Below are positions 26,209 through 34,660 of a stretch of 36,590 nt of DNA, piece by piece (the stretch's first letter is position 1; every line of letters starts with the position of its first letter). This DNA is from Amycolatopsis rifamycinica (GTDB lineage Bacteria; Actinomycetota; Actinomycetes; Mycobacteriales; Pseudonocardiaceae): contig NZ_JMQI01000085.1 of NCBI RefSeq assembly GCF_000695625.1, positions 1 to 36,590 of the forward strand, read 5' to 3'. The position numbers and the translations under genes were made by a program. The notes beneath the pieces were generated by a model. That model was not told the origin of the DNA. It saw nothing but the letters and a program-made list of their open reading frames with translations, and searched no databases.

Positions 26209-26682
26209 CTACCCGCGCGACTCCCGGCTGGGCGGCCTGACCCGCCGTGGCCGCGGCGAAGGCACCTCCCGCGGCTCCTCCTCGCCCGCCCGGGCACCGC
26301 CGATCCGTCCTCCGACGAACAACCCCAGCCCGGCCGGGACCAGCACCAGCAACGCCGAGAACGCCGCCCCGCCGGTCAGGGCCCCGCCCAGCTCGGACAA
26401 CCCCGTCTGGTCGACGAACACCGCTCGCCCGATCACGTACAGGATGCCCGACACCACCCCCGCCACCAGGGCCGCGATGAACCACGCGCGGCCGCGGTCG
26501 GGGACTGCGCGCCAGGCGTCCAGGGCCGCCCACAGGGCCGCCGCGCCGACCAGGACCGCCAGCGTCAGCGAAACAGCCAGGGTCTGGTCCGTCGGGTGGT
26601 ACACCGCGTACTTGGCCAGCAGCGTCAACGCCACGCCGTGCAGCACCGCCATCGCCAGTCCGCGGATCACCCAGGTGCTCAT
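26209..26682 (-). CDS. Four-helix membrane protein, B-4DMT-like (Rv2536-like position)
   Basis: A 157-residue integral membrane protein with four predicted helices (about residues 7-25, 34-55, 67-90 and 100-125) and an Arg/Glu/Pro-rich cytoplasmic tail. The opening WVIRGLAMAVLHGVALTLL resembles the actinobacterial B-4DMT family. Position next to pepQ-efp-nusB matches Rv2536 of Mycobacterium tuberculosis. Both points rest on recall. It is divergent from pepQ across only 64 bp. ATG at 26682 has no ribosome-binding site; TACACT ends 7 nt before it on the minus strand. Transport function is suggested only by family name. Confidence 0.8.
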   Translation of the reverse strand: MSTWVIRGLAMAVLHGVALTLLAKYAVYHPTDQTLAVSLTLAVLVGAAALWAALDAWRAVPDRGRAWFIAALVAGVVSGILYVIGRAVFVDQTGLSELGGALTGGAAFSALLVLVPAGLGLFVGGRIGGARAGEEEPREVPSPRPRRVRPPSRESRG

Positions 26683-26689
26683 GCTGCGG

Positions 26690-26695
26690 AGTGTA
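26690..26695 (-). promoter_or_regulatory. -10 element for the membrane-protein gene
   Basis: TACACT on the minus strand ends 7 nt before the ATG at 26682. No Shine-Dalgarno is present. Confidence 0.5.
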
Positions 26696-26734
26696 GGCGC
26701 GGCCTACCGGCCGGTCACCCGGCCACCGGGGAAC

Positions 26735-26740
26735 TAGGCT
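26735..26740 (+). promoter_or_regulatory. -10 element for pepQ
   Basis: TAGGCT ends 6 nt before the GTG at 26747. No Shine-Dalgarno is present, so the mRNA is probably leaderless. Confidence 0.5.
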
Positions 26741-26746
26741 GGAGCG

Positions 26747-27832
26747 GTGCCTGAAACCCATGGACGACGTCGTGGCGCGCTGCGCACGCTCCTGACCGGA
26801 GCCGGTGTCGACGCGCTGCTGGTCACCGATCTGCTCAACATCCGCTACCTGACCGGGTTCACCGGCTCGAACGCCGCCCTGCTGCTGCACGCCGAGGGCG
26901 ACGGCAAGACGCTCTTCTGCACCGACGGCCGCTACACCACCCAGGCGGCCGCCGAGGTGCCCGACCTGGAGACCGTCGTCGACCGGGCCAGCGCCGCCGC
27001 GCTGGTCGCGAAAGCCGGGAAGACGAAGACCTACGGGCGCGTCGGCTTCGAGAGCCAGCACGTCAGCGTCGAGACCTACGAGGCCCTCAACGCCCAGCTG
27101 CCCCTGAAGCGGACCCCCGGCCTCGTCGAGCGGCTGCGCGAGGTCAAGGACGAAGCCGAGATCGAGGCGCTGCGCCAGGCGTGCGCCGCCGCCGACCGGG
27201 CGCTGGACGACCTGGTCGCCGCCGGGGGGCTGCGGCCCGGGCGGACCGAGCTGGACATCGCCCGTGACCTGGAGAACCGGATGCTGGAGCACGGCTCGGC
27301 CGCGCCCAGCTTCGCCTCCATCATCGCCGCCGGCGCGCACTCCGCCATCCCGCACCACCAGCCGACGCACGCCGAGCTCAAGCGCGGCGACTTCGTCAAG
27401 ATGGACTTCGGCGCCACCGTCGACGGCTACCACTCCGACATGACCCGCACCTTCGTCCTCGGCGAGCCCGCGGACTGGCAGCGGGAGGTCTACGAGCTCG
27501 TGCACGCCGCCCAGGCGGCCGGGGTCGCCGCCGTCGTGCCGGGCGCCGAGGTGTCCGATGTGGACGCCGCGGCGCGCGGGGTGATCGCGGACGCGGGCCA
27601 CGGCGAGCACTTCGCGCACGGCCTCGGGCACGGCGTCGGCCTGCAGATCCACGAGGCGCCCAGCTTCGCCGCGACGGGCGTCGGTACACTGGCCGCCGGT
27701 ATGGCGGTCACCGTCGAGCCCGGCGTGTACCTCGCGGGCCGCGGTGGCGTGCGCATCGAGGACACGCTCGTCGTGCGGGCTGGGGAGCCCGAACTCCTCA
27801 CCCTGAGCACCAAGAACCTCGTGGTCGTCTGA
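26747..27832 (+). CDS. pepQ: Xaa-Pro dipeptidase / aminopeptidase P family
   Basis: A 361-residue cytoplasmic M24B metallopeptidase that cleaves Xaa-Pro bonds. The N-terminal creatinase-like domain holds TDLLNIRYLTGFTGSNAALLL. The C-terminal pita-bread domain has all five metal ligands in order: two Asp in KMDFGATVDGYHSDMTRTF, His in HGLGHGVGLQIHE, Glu in TVEPGVYL and Glu in GVRIEDTLVV. The GTG start fits the conserved N-terminus. It is directly upstream of efp and nusB, the usual actinobacterial order. Efp helps ribosomes through polyproline, so the neighbouring proline peptidase is a natural partner, though functional linkage is inferred. Confidence 0.95.
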   Translation: MPETHGRRRGALRTLLTGAGVDALLVTDLLNIRYLTGFTGSNAALLLHAEGDGKTLFCTDGRYTTQAAAEVPDLETVVDRASAAALVAKAGKTKTYGRVGFESQHVSVETYEALNAQLPLKRTPGLVERLREVKDEAEIEALRQACAAADRALDDLVAAGGLRPGRTELDIARDLENRMLEHGSAAPSFASIIAAGAHSAIPHHQPTHAELKRGDFVKMDFGATVDGYHSDMTRTFVLGEPADWQREVYELVHAAQAAGVAAVVPGAEVSDVDAAARGVIADAGHGEHFAHGLGHGVGLQIHEAPSFAATGVGTLAAGMAVTVEPGVYLAGRGGVRIEDTLVVRAGEPELLTLSTKNLVVV

Positions 27833-27877
27833 CAGCGGCCCCGAACCCGAAGATTCGACACAGGAGACTGCAAGCTC

Positions 27878-28441
27878 GTGGCCACGACCAACGACCTGAA
27901 GAACGGGCTCGTCCTGAACCTGGACGGCCAGCTGTGGACCGTCACCGCGTTCCAGCACGTCAAGCCGGGCAAGGGCGGTGCCTTCGTGCGCACGACGCTC
28001 AAGCACGTGCTCACCGGCAAGGTGGTCGACAAGACGTTCAACGCGGGCACGAAGGTCGAGACGGCCACGGTGGACCGCCGGAACATGACCTACCTCTACA
28101 AGGAGGGTCAGGACTTCGTGTTCATGGACGGTGACACCTACGACCAGATCACCGTGCCGGCCGAGGTCGTCGGCGACAACGCCAACTACATGCTCGAGAA
28201 CACCGAGGTCCAGGTCGCGGTGCACGAGAACGAGCCGCTGTACGTCGAGCTGCCGACGTCGGTCGAGATCGTCATCCAGCACACCGACCCCGGCCTGCAG
28301 GGCGACCGCTCGACCGGCGGCACCAAGCCGGCGACGCTGGAGACCGGCGCGGAGATCCAGGTCCCGCTGTTCCTCTCCACCGGCGAGAAGATCAAGGTCG
28401 ACACCCGCGACGGCCGTTACCTGGGCCGCGTCTCCAGCTGA
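27878..28441 (+). CDS. efp: Elongation factor P
   Basis: A 187-residue translation factor that rescues ribosomes stalled at consecutive prolines. All three OB/KOW-type domains are present: the KOW-like N-terminus with the tip loop VKPGKGGAFVRT, the central domain, and the C-terminal domain with GDRSTGGTKPATLETGAEIQVPLF and the end DTRDGRYLGRVSS. The tip residue is Lys in PGKG, as in EF-P proteins that are either unmodified or lysine-modified. GTG at 27878 has a CAGGAGA ribosome-binding site. The stop overlaps the nusB ATG by one base. Confidence 0.98.
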   Translation: MATTNDLKNGLVLNLDGQLWTVTAFQHVKPGKGGAFVRTTLKHVLTGKVVDKTFNAGTKVETATVDRRNMTYLYKEGQDFVFMDGDTYDQITVPAEVVGDNANYMLENTEVQVAVHENEPLYVELPTSVEIVIQHTDPGLQGDRSTGGTKPATLETGAEIQVPLFLSTGEKIKVDTRDGRYLGRVSS

Positions 28442-28896
28442 TGCCGACGTCGAAACCCCACCCGAACCGCGGCGGCGCGATCAGCCGCAGGCAGGCGCGC
28501 CGTCGCGCGGTGGAAATGCTGTACGAGGCCGCCCAGCGCGACACCGACGCGGTGACGCTGCTGGCCGACCGGGTCGGCGCGACGGACGTCGACCCGATCG
28601 CGGACTACACGATCAGCCTGGTCGAGGGCGTGACCGGCCGGAAGGCCCGGATCGACGAGCTGCTGGCCGAGCACGCGCAGGGCTGGACCCTGGAGCGGAT
28701 GCCGAAGGTCGACCTCGCGGTGCTGCGGGTCGGGGTCTACGAGCTGCTCTGGGCCGAGGACGTGCCGGACCCGGTCGCGATCGACGAGGCCGTCGGCCTG
28801 GCGAAGGAACTGTCCACGGACGACTCGCCGCGGTTCGTCAACGGCGTCCTGGGCCGGATCGGCACGATCGCCGACCGCCTGCGCGCGGTCCTGTAG
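28441..28896 (+). CDS. nusB: Transcription antitermination protein NusB
   Basis: A 151-residue all-helical protein that binds boxA RNA with NusE (S10) during rRNA antitermination. Signatures are SRRQARRRAVEMLYEA at the RNA-binding arginine-rich start, then ERMPKVDLAVLRVGVYELLW and DEAVGLAKELSTDDSPRFVNGVLGRI. It overlaps the efp stop by one base (TGATG), so translation is coupled. A hairpin follows the stop. Confidence 0.96.
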   Translation: MPTSKPHPNRGGAISRRQARRRAVEMLYEAAQRDTDAVTLLADRVGATDVDPIADYTISLVEGVTGRKARIDELLAEHAQGWTLERMPKVDLAVLRVGVYELLWAEDVPDPVAIDEAVGLAKELSTDDSPRFVNGVLGRIGTIADRLRAVL

Positions 28897-28905
28897 AGCC
28901 CGCCT

Positions 28906-28938
28906 GGCCCCCCGGTCAGCTGACCACGGCCGGGGGCC
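28906..28938. terminator. Candidate terminator between nusB and the VOC gene
   Basis: GGCCCCC (28906-28912) pairs with GGGGGCC (28932-28938). Inside lies the perfect 12-bp palindrome GGTCAGCTGACC (28914-28925). It sits between converging genes. Confidence 0.5.
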
Positions 28939-28965
28939 CGGGGTTCGGCCGGAGGTCATGCCCTT

Positions 28966-29364
28966 TCAGGCGTCGGCTTCGATGGCGAAGGTGTTGCCGT
29001 CCGGGTCCTGGAACCAGGCGATCCGCCCACCACCGGCCCGGGCGGTGATCCCCTTCGCGTCGTGTTCGAGCTGGTCGTAGCGGATGAACTCGACGCCGGT
29101 CGATGCGAGTTCGGCAACGATCTCGTCAATGTCGTCGACGTACCAGGTCGCCAGCGTGGCCGGGCTCTTCCCGGCGGTATCGGACTGGTACACGTTCAGC
29201 GCCGGTCCGCCGCCGGACCCGTAGGTTCGGCTGCCGTCGGCGACGTGGGCGCTGGGGCCGGACTGCAGCGCCCGCAGGCCGAGCCGGCCTTCGTAGAACT
29301 CGACGGCCCGGTTGATGTCGGACACGGCGATCGAAGCTCTGACCTGGTACGTGCTCAGAGGCAT
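28966..29364 (-). CDS. VOC family protein (glyoxalase/bleomycin-resistance fold)
   Basis: A 132-residue single VOC domain made of two beta-alpha-beta-beta-beta halves: ASIAVSDINRAVEFYEGRLGL in the first, and WYVDDIDEIVAELASTGVEF with IAWFQDPDGNTFAIEAD in the second. Members include glyoxalase I, dioxygenases and drug-binding proteins. The final Glu of the metal site is present (FAIEAD), but the first-half His is replaced by a Ser or other residue, so function is not assigned. ATG at 29364 has no ribosome-binding site; TAGGGT lies 5 nt upstream. It is encoded downstream of bldD but separated from it by a hairpin. Confidence 0.88.
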   Translation of the reverse strand: MPLSTYQVRASIAVSDINRAVEFYEGRLGLRALQSGPSAHVADGSRTYGSGGGPALNVYQSDTAGKSPATLATWYVDDIDEIVAELASTGVEFIRYDQLEHDAKGITARAGGGRIAWFQDPDGNTFAIEADA

Positions 29365-29369
29365 GAGTC

Positions 29370-29375
29370 ACCCTA
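29370..29375 (-). promoter_or_regulatory. -10 element of a probable leaderless VOC transcript
   Basis: TAGGGT on the minus strand ends 5 nt before the ATG at 29364. Confidence 0.45.
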
Positions 29376-29427
29376 TCGCGCCCGCGGGCAACTCCGTGAC
29401 CCCTCGTGAACGGGCCCCCCGACGAGT

Positions 29428-29467
29428 CAGTGAGCGTCTCCGGTGCCCCACCGGGGGACGCTCACTG
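29428..29467 (-). terminator. Terminator hairpin after bldD
   Basis: CAGTGAGCGTC plus CCGGTG (29428-29445) pairs with the complementary arm 29449-29467, with one extra base as a bulge and a 3-nt loop. It lies 24 bp after the bldD stop. Confidence 0.7.
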
Positions 29468-29490
29468 CGTCGGCACAACACACGAGGAGA

Positions 29491-29979
29491 TCAGTCCTCC
29501 TTGGAAGGACGCGCCTCCGGCGGCAGGACGCCCCAGTCGATGAGCTGCTCGGTCAGCTCGCCCGGGGTCATGTCGTAGATGATCGCCAGGGACCGCAGGT
29601 CCTCCGTGCGGATCGAGAGCACCTTGCCGTTGTAGTCGCCGCGCTGGCTCTGGATCGTCGCCGCGTAGCGGGCCAGCGGGCCCACCTTCTCGGCCGGCAG
29701 CTGCTGCAGGCGCTCCAGGTTGATCACGATCTTGGTGGCGGGCTCGGCACCGGAGGGGACCCGGCCCTCGGGCAGCAGCTCGACCACCGGCACACCGTAG
29801 AAGTCGGCCAGCTCGGCCAGCTTCTGGACGGTGACGGCGCGGTCGCCACGCTCGTACGAGCCGACGACGACGGCCTTCCAGCGCCCACCGGACTTCTGCT
29901 CGACCCCGTGCAGGGACAGGCCCTGCTGCTGGCGGATCCCGCGGAGCTTGGCCCCGAGCGCCTTGGCGTAATCGCCCAT
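29491..29979 (-). CDS. bldD: Developmental transcriptional regulator BldD
   Basis: A 162-residue regulator that, bound to tetrameric c-di-GMP, represses sporulation genes during vegetative growth in Streptomyces. The N-terminal helix-turn-helix (about residues 5-70) contains KLRGIRQQQGLSLHGVEQ and GSYERGDRAVTVQKLAELADFY. The C-terminal domain holds the c-di-GMP signature R-x-D, eight residues, R-x-x-D, at Arg113/Asp115 and Arg124/Asp127, fully conserved. Length matches Streptomyces BldD (167). ATG at 29979 has a GGAGA ribosome-binding site. It is divergent from pyrR, as in Streptomyces. A near-consensus BldD box upstream suggests autorepression. Confidence 0.96.
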   Translation of the reverse strand: MGDYAKALGAKLRGIRQQQGLSLHGVEQKSGGRWKAVVVGSYERGDRAVTVQKLAELADFYGVPVVELLPEGRVPSGAEPATKIVINLERLQQLPAEKVGPLARYAATIQSQRGDYNGKVLSIRTEDLRSLAIIYDMTPGELTEQLIDWGVLPPEARPSKED

Positions 29980-30045
29980 CTGGTCGTTCTCCGTTCTTCA
30001 CCCCCTCCCGGTCGGGGTGACCGGGCCGGGGGACTCGCTGAGTCG

Positions 30046-30060
30046 AATACTCAGAGTAAT
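30046..30060. promoter_or_regulatory. BldD box upstream of bldD
   Basis: AATACTCAGAGTAAT fits the BldD consensus nTnACnC(A/T)GnGTnAn at 9 of 10 fixed positions. It lies 67 bp upstream of the bldD start, in an AT-richer patch of the bldD-pyrR gap. Confidence 0.75.
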
Positions 30061-30061
30061 G

Positions 30062-30076
30062 GTTACGCATTGTTGT
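30062..30076. promoter_or_regulatory. Second, weaker BldD box
   Basis: GTTACGCATTGTTGT fits the BldD consensus at 8 of 10 fixed positions. It is offset by exactly 16 bp from the stronger box, so two dimers could bind side by side. Confidence 0.45.
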
Positions 30077-30144
30077 CACCAGGTCAAGCAGAAGCTTGCC
30101 GCGAATCACGCCACACCACCCGGAAGACTGAGCAAAGTGCCTGC

Positions 30145-30150
30145 TACTGT
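30145..30150 (+). promoter_or_regulatory. Candidate -10 of the pyr operon
   Basis: TACTGT lies about 80 bp before the pyrR start, leaving room for the PyrR leader. No clear -35 is visible. Confidence 0.4.
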
Positions 30151-30183
30151 CGGTGCGAAAGCCCCGACCAGCAGGGGAACAGA

Positions 30184-30221
30184 CGTCCTTTAAGGACCCG
30201 TCCGGTGAGGCGGGGAAGGAG
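30184..30221 (+). promoter_or_regulatory. PyrR-binding leader overlapping the pyrR ribosome-binding site
   Basis: CCCG (30197-30200) pairs with CGGG (30211-30214) around the loop TCCGGTGAGG, which matches the PyrR loop core UCCnGnGAGG. An upstream GTCCTTTAAGGAC dyad (30185-30197) completes the motif. AAGGAG (30216-30221) follows at once and is the pyrR ribosome-binding site. PyrR bound with UMP would therefore block translation, as described in mycobacteria. Confidence 0.8.
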
Positions 30222-30227
30222 TCCGGT

Positions 30228-30832
30228 TTGTCGTCACGCCCGCGTGACGCGGCTGGTTCGGCCGGGGAGCGCGAGCTCCTGACGGCCGGCGATGTCGCGC
30301 GCACGATCGCCCGAATGGCCCATCAGGTCATCGAAAAAACCGCGAACGGTGCCGAGAGCACTACCCCGCCCGTGTTGCTCGGCATCCCGTCCCGCGGCAC
30401 GCCACTCGCCGTCCGCCTGGCCGACAAGATCGGCGAGTTCTCCGGGGTCCGCCCGCCGACCGGCGCCCTCGACGTCACCCTCTACCGGGACGACCTCCGC
30501 CGCCGCCCGCCGCGCGCGCTCGAACAGACGCAGCTGCCGCCCGACGGCATCGACGACCGCGTCGTGATCCTCGTCGACGACGTCCTCTTCTCCGGCCGGA
30601 CGATCCGGGCCGCGCTCGATGCCCTGCGTGATCACGGCCGCCCCCGTGCCGTGCAGCTGGCCGTGCTGGTCGACCGCGGTCACCGCGAGCTGCCGATCCG
30701 CGCGGACTACGTGGGCAAGAACGTGCCGACCGCGCGCACCGAGGGCGTGTCCGTCCTGCTGGCCGAGATCGACGGCCGCGACGCCGTCCTGCTGCGCCCA
30801 TCGGAAGCCGCGGAAACCCCCGGAGAGGACTC

Positions 30833-30836
<4 letters not shown>
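30228..30836 (+). CDS. pyrR: PyrR: pyr operon regulator / uracil phosphoribosyltransferase
   Basis: A 202-residue type I phosphoribosyltransferase-fold RNA-binding protein. It senses UMP and represses the pyr operon; it may also convert uracil and PRPP to UMP. The PRPP motif is VVILVDDVLFSGRTIRAAL. Upstream lie GIPSRGTPLAVRLADKI and DVTLYRDDL. The TTG at 30228 is chosen as start because AAGGAG lies 6 nt upstream and the N-terminus then matches the family. The frame is open further up through the leader but has no good start there. The stop overlaps the pyrB GTG by 4 bp. Confidence 0.93.
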
Positions 30837-31761
<925 letters not shown>

Positions 31762-31765
<4 letters not shown>

Positions 31766-33048
31766 GCACCCTGATCAAGGGCGCCCGGCCCTACGGCGAA
31801 GGCGACCCGGTCGACGTCCTCGTCGAGGACGGCGTGATCACCGCGATCGGCGCCGTCGACGTCCCGGAAGACGCCGAAGTCATCGAGGCGAACGGCCAGG
31901 TGCTGCTGCCGGGCTTCGTCGACCTGCACACCCACCTGCGCGAACCCGGCCGCGAGGACACCGAGACCATCGACACCGGCTCGGCCGCGGCGGCCCTCGG
32001 CGGCTACACCGCGGTGTTCGCCATGGCCAACACCGACCCGGTCGCCGACAACGCCGTGATCGTCGAGCACGTGTGGCGGCGCGGCCAGGAGGTCGGCCTG
32101 GTCGACGTCCACCCGGTCGGCGCGGTCACCGTCGGGCTCAAGGGCGAGAAGCTCGCCGAGCTGGGCACGATGGCGAACTCGCAGGCCCGGGTGAAGGTGT
32201 TCTCCGACGACGGCCTCTGCGTCGCCGACCCGCTGCTGATGCGCCGGGCGCTGGAGTACTCGACCGCGCTGGACGTCGTCATCGCGCAGCACGCGGAGGA
32301 GCCACGGCTGACCGTCGGCGCCCAGGCGCACGAGGGCGAGCGCGCGGCCCGGCTCGGCTACACCGGCTGGCCCGCCGCCGCGGAAGAGTCCATCGTGGCC
32401 CGTGACTGCCTGCTGGCCCGGCACGCGAAGGCGCGGCTGCACGTCTGCCACGTTTCCACGTCGGGCACGGCCGACGTGCTGCGCTGGGCGAAGGACCGCG
32501 GCACGAAGGTGTCGGCCGAGGTCACCCCGCACCACCTGCTGCTCACCGACGAGCGCCTGGGCACCTACGACCCGGTGAACAAGGTGAACCCGCCGCTGCG
32601 CACCCAATCGGACACCGCGCGGCTGCGGGCCGCGCTGGCCGACGGGACCATCGACTGCGTCGCCACCGACCACGCCCCGCACGCGGTGCAGGACAAGGAC
32701 ACCGAGTGGAGCGCGGCGCGGCCGGGCATGCTCGGGCTGCAGACGGCGTTGTCCATCGTCACCGAGACCATGGTCCGCACCGGCCTGCTCGACTGGCGCG
32801 GCGTCGCCCGCGTGCTGAGCGAGCGGCCCGCCGAGATCGGCAACCTGGCCGACCAGGGCCGCCCGATCGCGGTGGGCGAGCCGGCGAACCTGACCCTGGT
32901 GGACCCGGACGCCGAGTGGACGGTCCGGGGCGCGGAACTGGCCAGCATCGCGGCCAACACCCCGTACGAGGGAATGCGGCTGCCCGGCGTGGTGACCGCG
33001 ACGCTGCTGCGCGGGCGGATCACCGCGCGGGACGGGAAGATCGGCTGA
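31762..33048 (+). CDS. pyrC: Dihydroorotase
   Basis: Zinc amidohydrolase that cyclises carbamoyl-aspartate to dihydroorotate. It has 428 residues, the type I (PyrC-like, class I) size. The metal ligands are visible: DLHTHLREPG near residue 55, the Asp/His regions DVVIAQHAEE and RLHVCHVST, and ATDHAPH near residue 305. EVTPHHLLLTDE is also present. The GTG start overlaps the pyrB stop, and its stop overlaps the ATG of the next gene by one base. Confidence 0.96.
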
Positions 33049-33542
33049 TGGAGCGCTTCTGGCTCGTGCTGGCGATCGTCGCCTTCTTCCTGCTCTGCCT
33101 CTGGGGCATGTACGTCGGCTGGCGGCGCAAGTCCCGCTCGCAGAGCGCCCAGCTGCCGCCGTTCCCCGCCGTTCCCGCCGACCCGGGGGACGTCCTGCTG
33201 GAGTCCACCGGCGTCTACCTCGCGACGACGATCGCGGGGGAGTGGCAGAACCGGATCGTCACCCGCGGCGCGGGACTGCGCACCGGCGCGGTTTGGCGCC
33301 TGCACGGCGGGGGTATCGCGGTCGAACGCGGCGGCGCGCCCGACTTCTGGATCCCGCGCGACGCGATCACCGGCGTCCGGCGGGACACCAAGATCGCCGG
33401 GAAGGTGATGGGCACGGACGCGCTGCTGATCGTCACCTGGCGGCTCGGTGACACCGGGCTCGACACCGGCTTCCGCGGCGACGACCTCGACGACTATCCA
33501 CAGTGGATCGAACAGCTCAAGATCAAGGGAGGTGCCCAGTGA
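33048..33542 (+). CDS. Membrane-anchored PH-like protein of the pyr operon (Rv1382-like)
   Basis: A 164-residue protein with one N-terminal transmembrane helix (about residues 5-24), a GWRRKSRSQ stop-transfer, and a soluble domain with several beta strands ending in a helix (DYPQWIEQLKIK), suggesting a PH-like fold. It lies between pyrC and carA, the position of Rv1382 in Mycobacterium tuberculosis. It has no known enzyme motif. It overlaps pyrC by one base and carA by 4 bp, so it is made with the pathway enzymes. Its role is unknown; it might anchor or regulate the pathway at the membrane. Confidence 0.82.
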   Translation: MERFWLVLAIVAFFLLCLWGMYVGWRRKSRSQSAQLPPFPAVPADPGDVLLESTGVYLATTIAGEWQNRIVTRGAGLRTGAVWRLHGGGIAVERGGAPDFWIPRDAITGVRRDTKIAGKVMGTDALLIVTWRLGDTGLDTGFRGDDLDDYPQWIEQLKIKGGAQ

Positions 33543-34660
33543 ACGCGCGCGCGCAGGCCGCACTGGTACTCGAAGACGGCCGGGTGTTCCGCGGCGCTGC
33601 CTACGGCGCGCAGGGGCGAACCCTGGGTGAGGCGGTGTTCTGCACCGGCATGACGGGTTACCAGGAGACGCTGACTGATCCGTCGTACCACGGGCAGATC
33701 GTGGTGCAGACGGCGCCGCAGATCGGGAACACCGGCTGGAATGACGAGGATGACGAGTCTTCGAAGATTTGGGTCAACGGTTATGTGGTGCGCGACCCCG
33801 CGCGCACGCCGTCCAACTGGCGCTCGAAGCGGTCTCTGGATGAGGAGCTGGTGCGCCAGGGGATCGTCGGTATCGCCGAGGTCGACACCCGTTCGCTGAC
33901 CCGCCATCTGCGTGAGCTCGGTGCGATGCGGGCCGGGGTGTTCTCCGGTGACGCGCTGGGCACGGTCGACGACATGGTCGCCGAGGTGCTGGCCAGCCCG
34001 AAGATGGAGGGTGCGGACCTGGCCGGCCAGGTCACCACGCCGAAGCCGTACGTCATCTCGCCTTCCGGTGACGTCCGCTTCCGCGTCGTGGCGCTGGACC
34101 TGGGCATCAAGTCCAACACCCCGCGCCAGATGGTCAAGCGCGGCATCGAGGTGCACGTGCTGCCCTCCACGTCCACCCTGGACGAGCTGCTGGCGGTCGA
34201 GCCGGACGGTGTGTTCCTGTCGAACGGCCCGGGCGACCCGGCCACCACGACGCACGCCACCGAGCTGACCAAGCAGGTGCTCGGCCGCGAGATCCCGCTG
34301 TTCGGCATCTGCTTCGGCAACCAGGTCCTCGGCCGCGCGCTCGGCCTGGACACGTACAAGATGCGCTACGGGCACCGCGGCATCAACATCCCGGTGATCG
34401 ACGTCGCGACCAAGTCGGTGGCGATCACCGCGCAGAACCACGGCTTCGCCTTGGAAGGCGAGCCAGGGCAGCGCTTCGAGTCGCCGTTCGGCGCGGCTCA
34501 GGTCAGCCACTACTGCGCCAACGACGGCGCGGTCGAGGGCCTGCGGGCGTTCGACGTCCCGGCGTTCTCGGTCCAGTACCACCCCGAAGCCGCGGCCGGC
34601 CCGCACGACGCGGCCCCCCTGTTCGACGATTTCGTTTCGCTCATGGAGAAGAAGGCCTGA
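33539..34660 (+). CDS. carA: Carbamoyl-phosphate synthase small subunit (glutamine amidotransferase)
   Basis: Releases ammonia from glutamine for the large subunit. It has 373 residues. The N-terminal CPSase small-subunit domain holds GRTLGEAVFCTGMTGYQETLTDPSYHGQIV. The class I amidotransferase domain has the catalytic Cys in FGICFGNQ and the His-Glu pair in VQYHPEAAAGPHD. GTG at 33539 has a GGGAGGTG site and overlaps the upstream stop. The first third uses noticeably more A/T-ending codons than its neighbours. It is followed at once by carB. Confidence 0.97.
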   Translation: MNARAQAALVLEDGRVFRGAAYGAQGRTLGEAVFCTGMTGYQETLTDPSYHGQIVVQTAPQIGNTGWNDEDDESSKIWVNGYVVRDPARTPSNWRSKRSLDEELVRQGIVGIAEVDTRSLTRHLRELGAMRAGVFSGDALGTVDDMVAEVLASPKMEGADLAGQVTTPKPYVISPSGDVRFRVVALDLGIKSNTPRQMVKRGIEVHVLPSTSTLDELLAVEPDGVFLSNGPGDPATTTHATELTKQVLGREIPLFGICFGNQVLGRALGLDTYKMRYGHRGINIPVIDVATKSVAITAQNHGFALEGEPGQRFESPFGAAQVSHYCANDGAVEGLRAFDVPAFSVQYHPEAAAGPHDAAPLFDDFVSLMEKKA

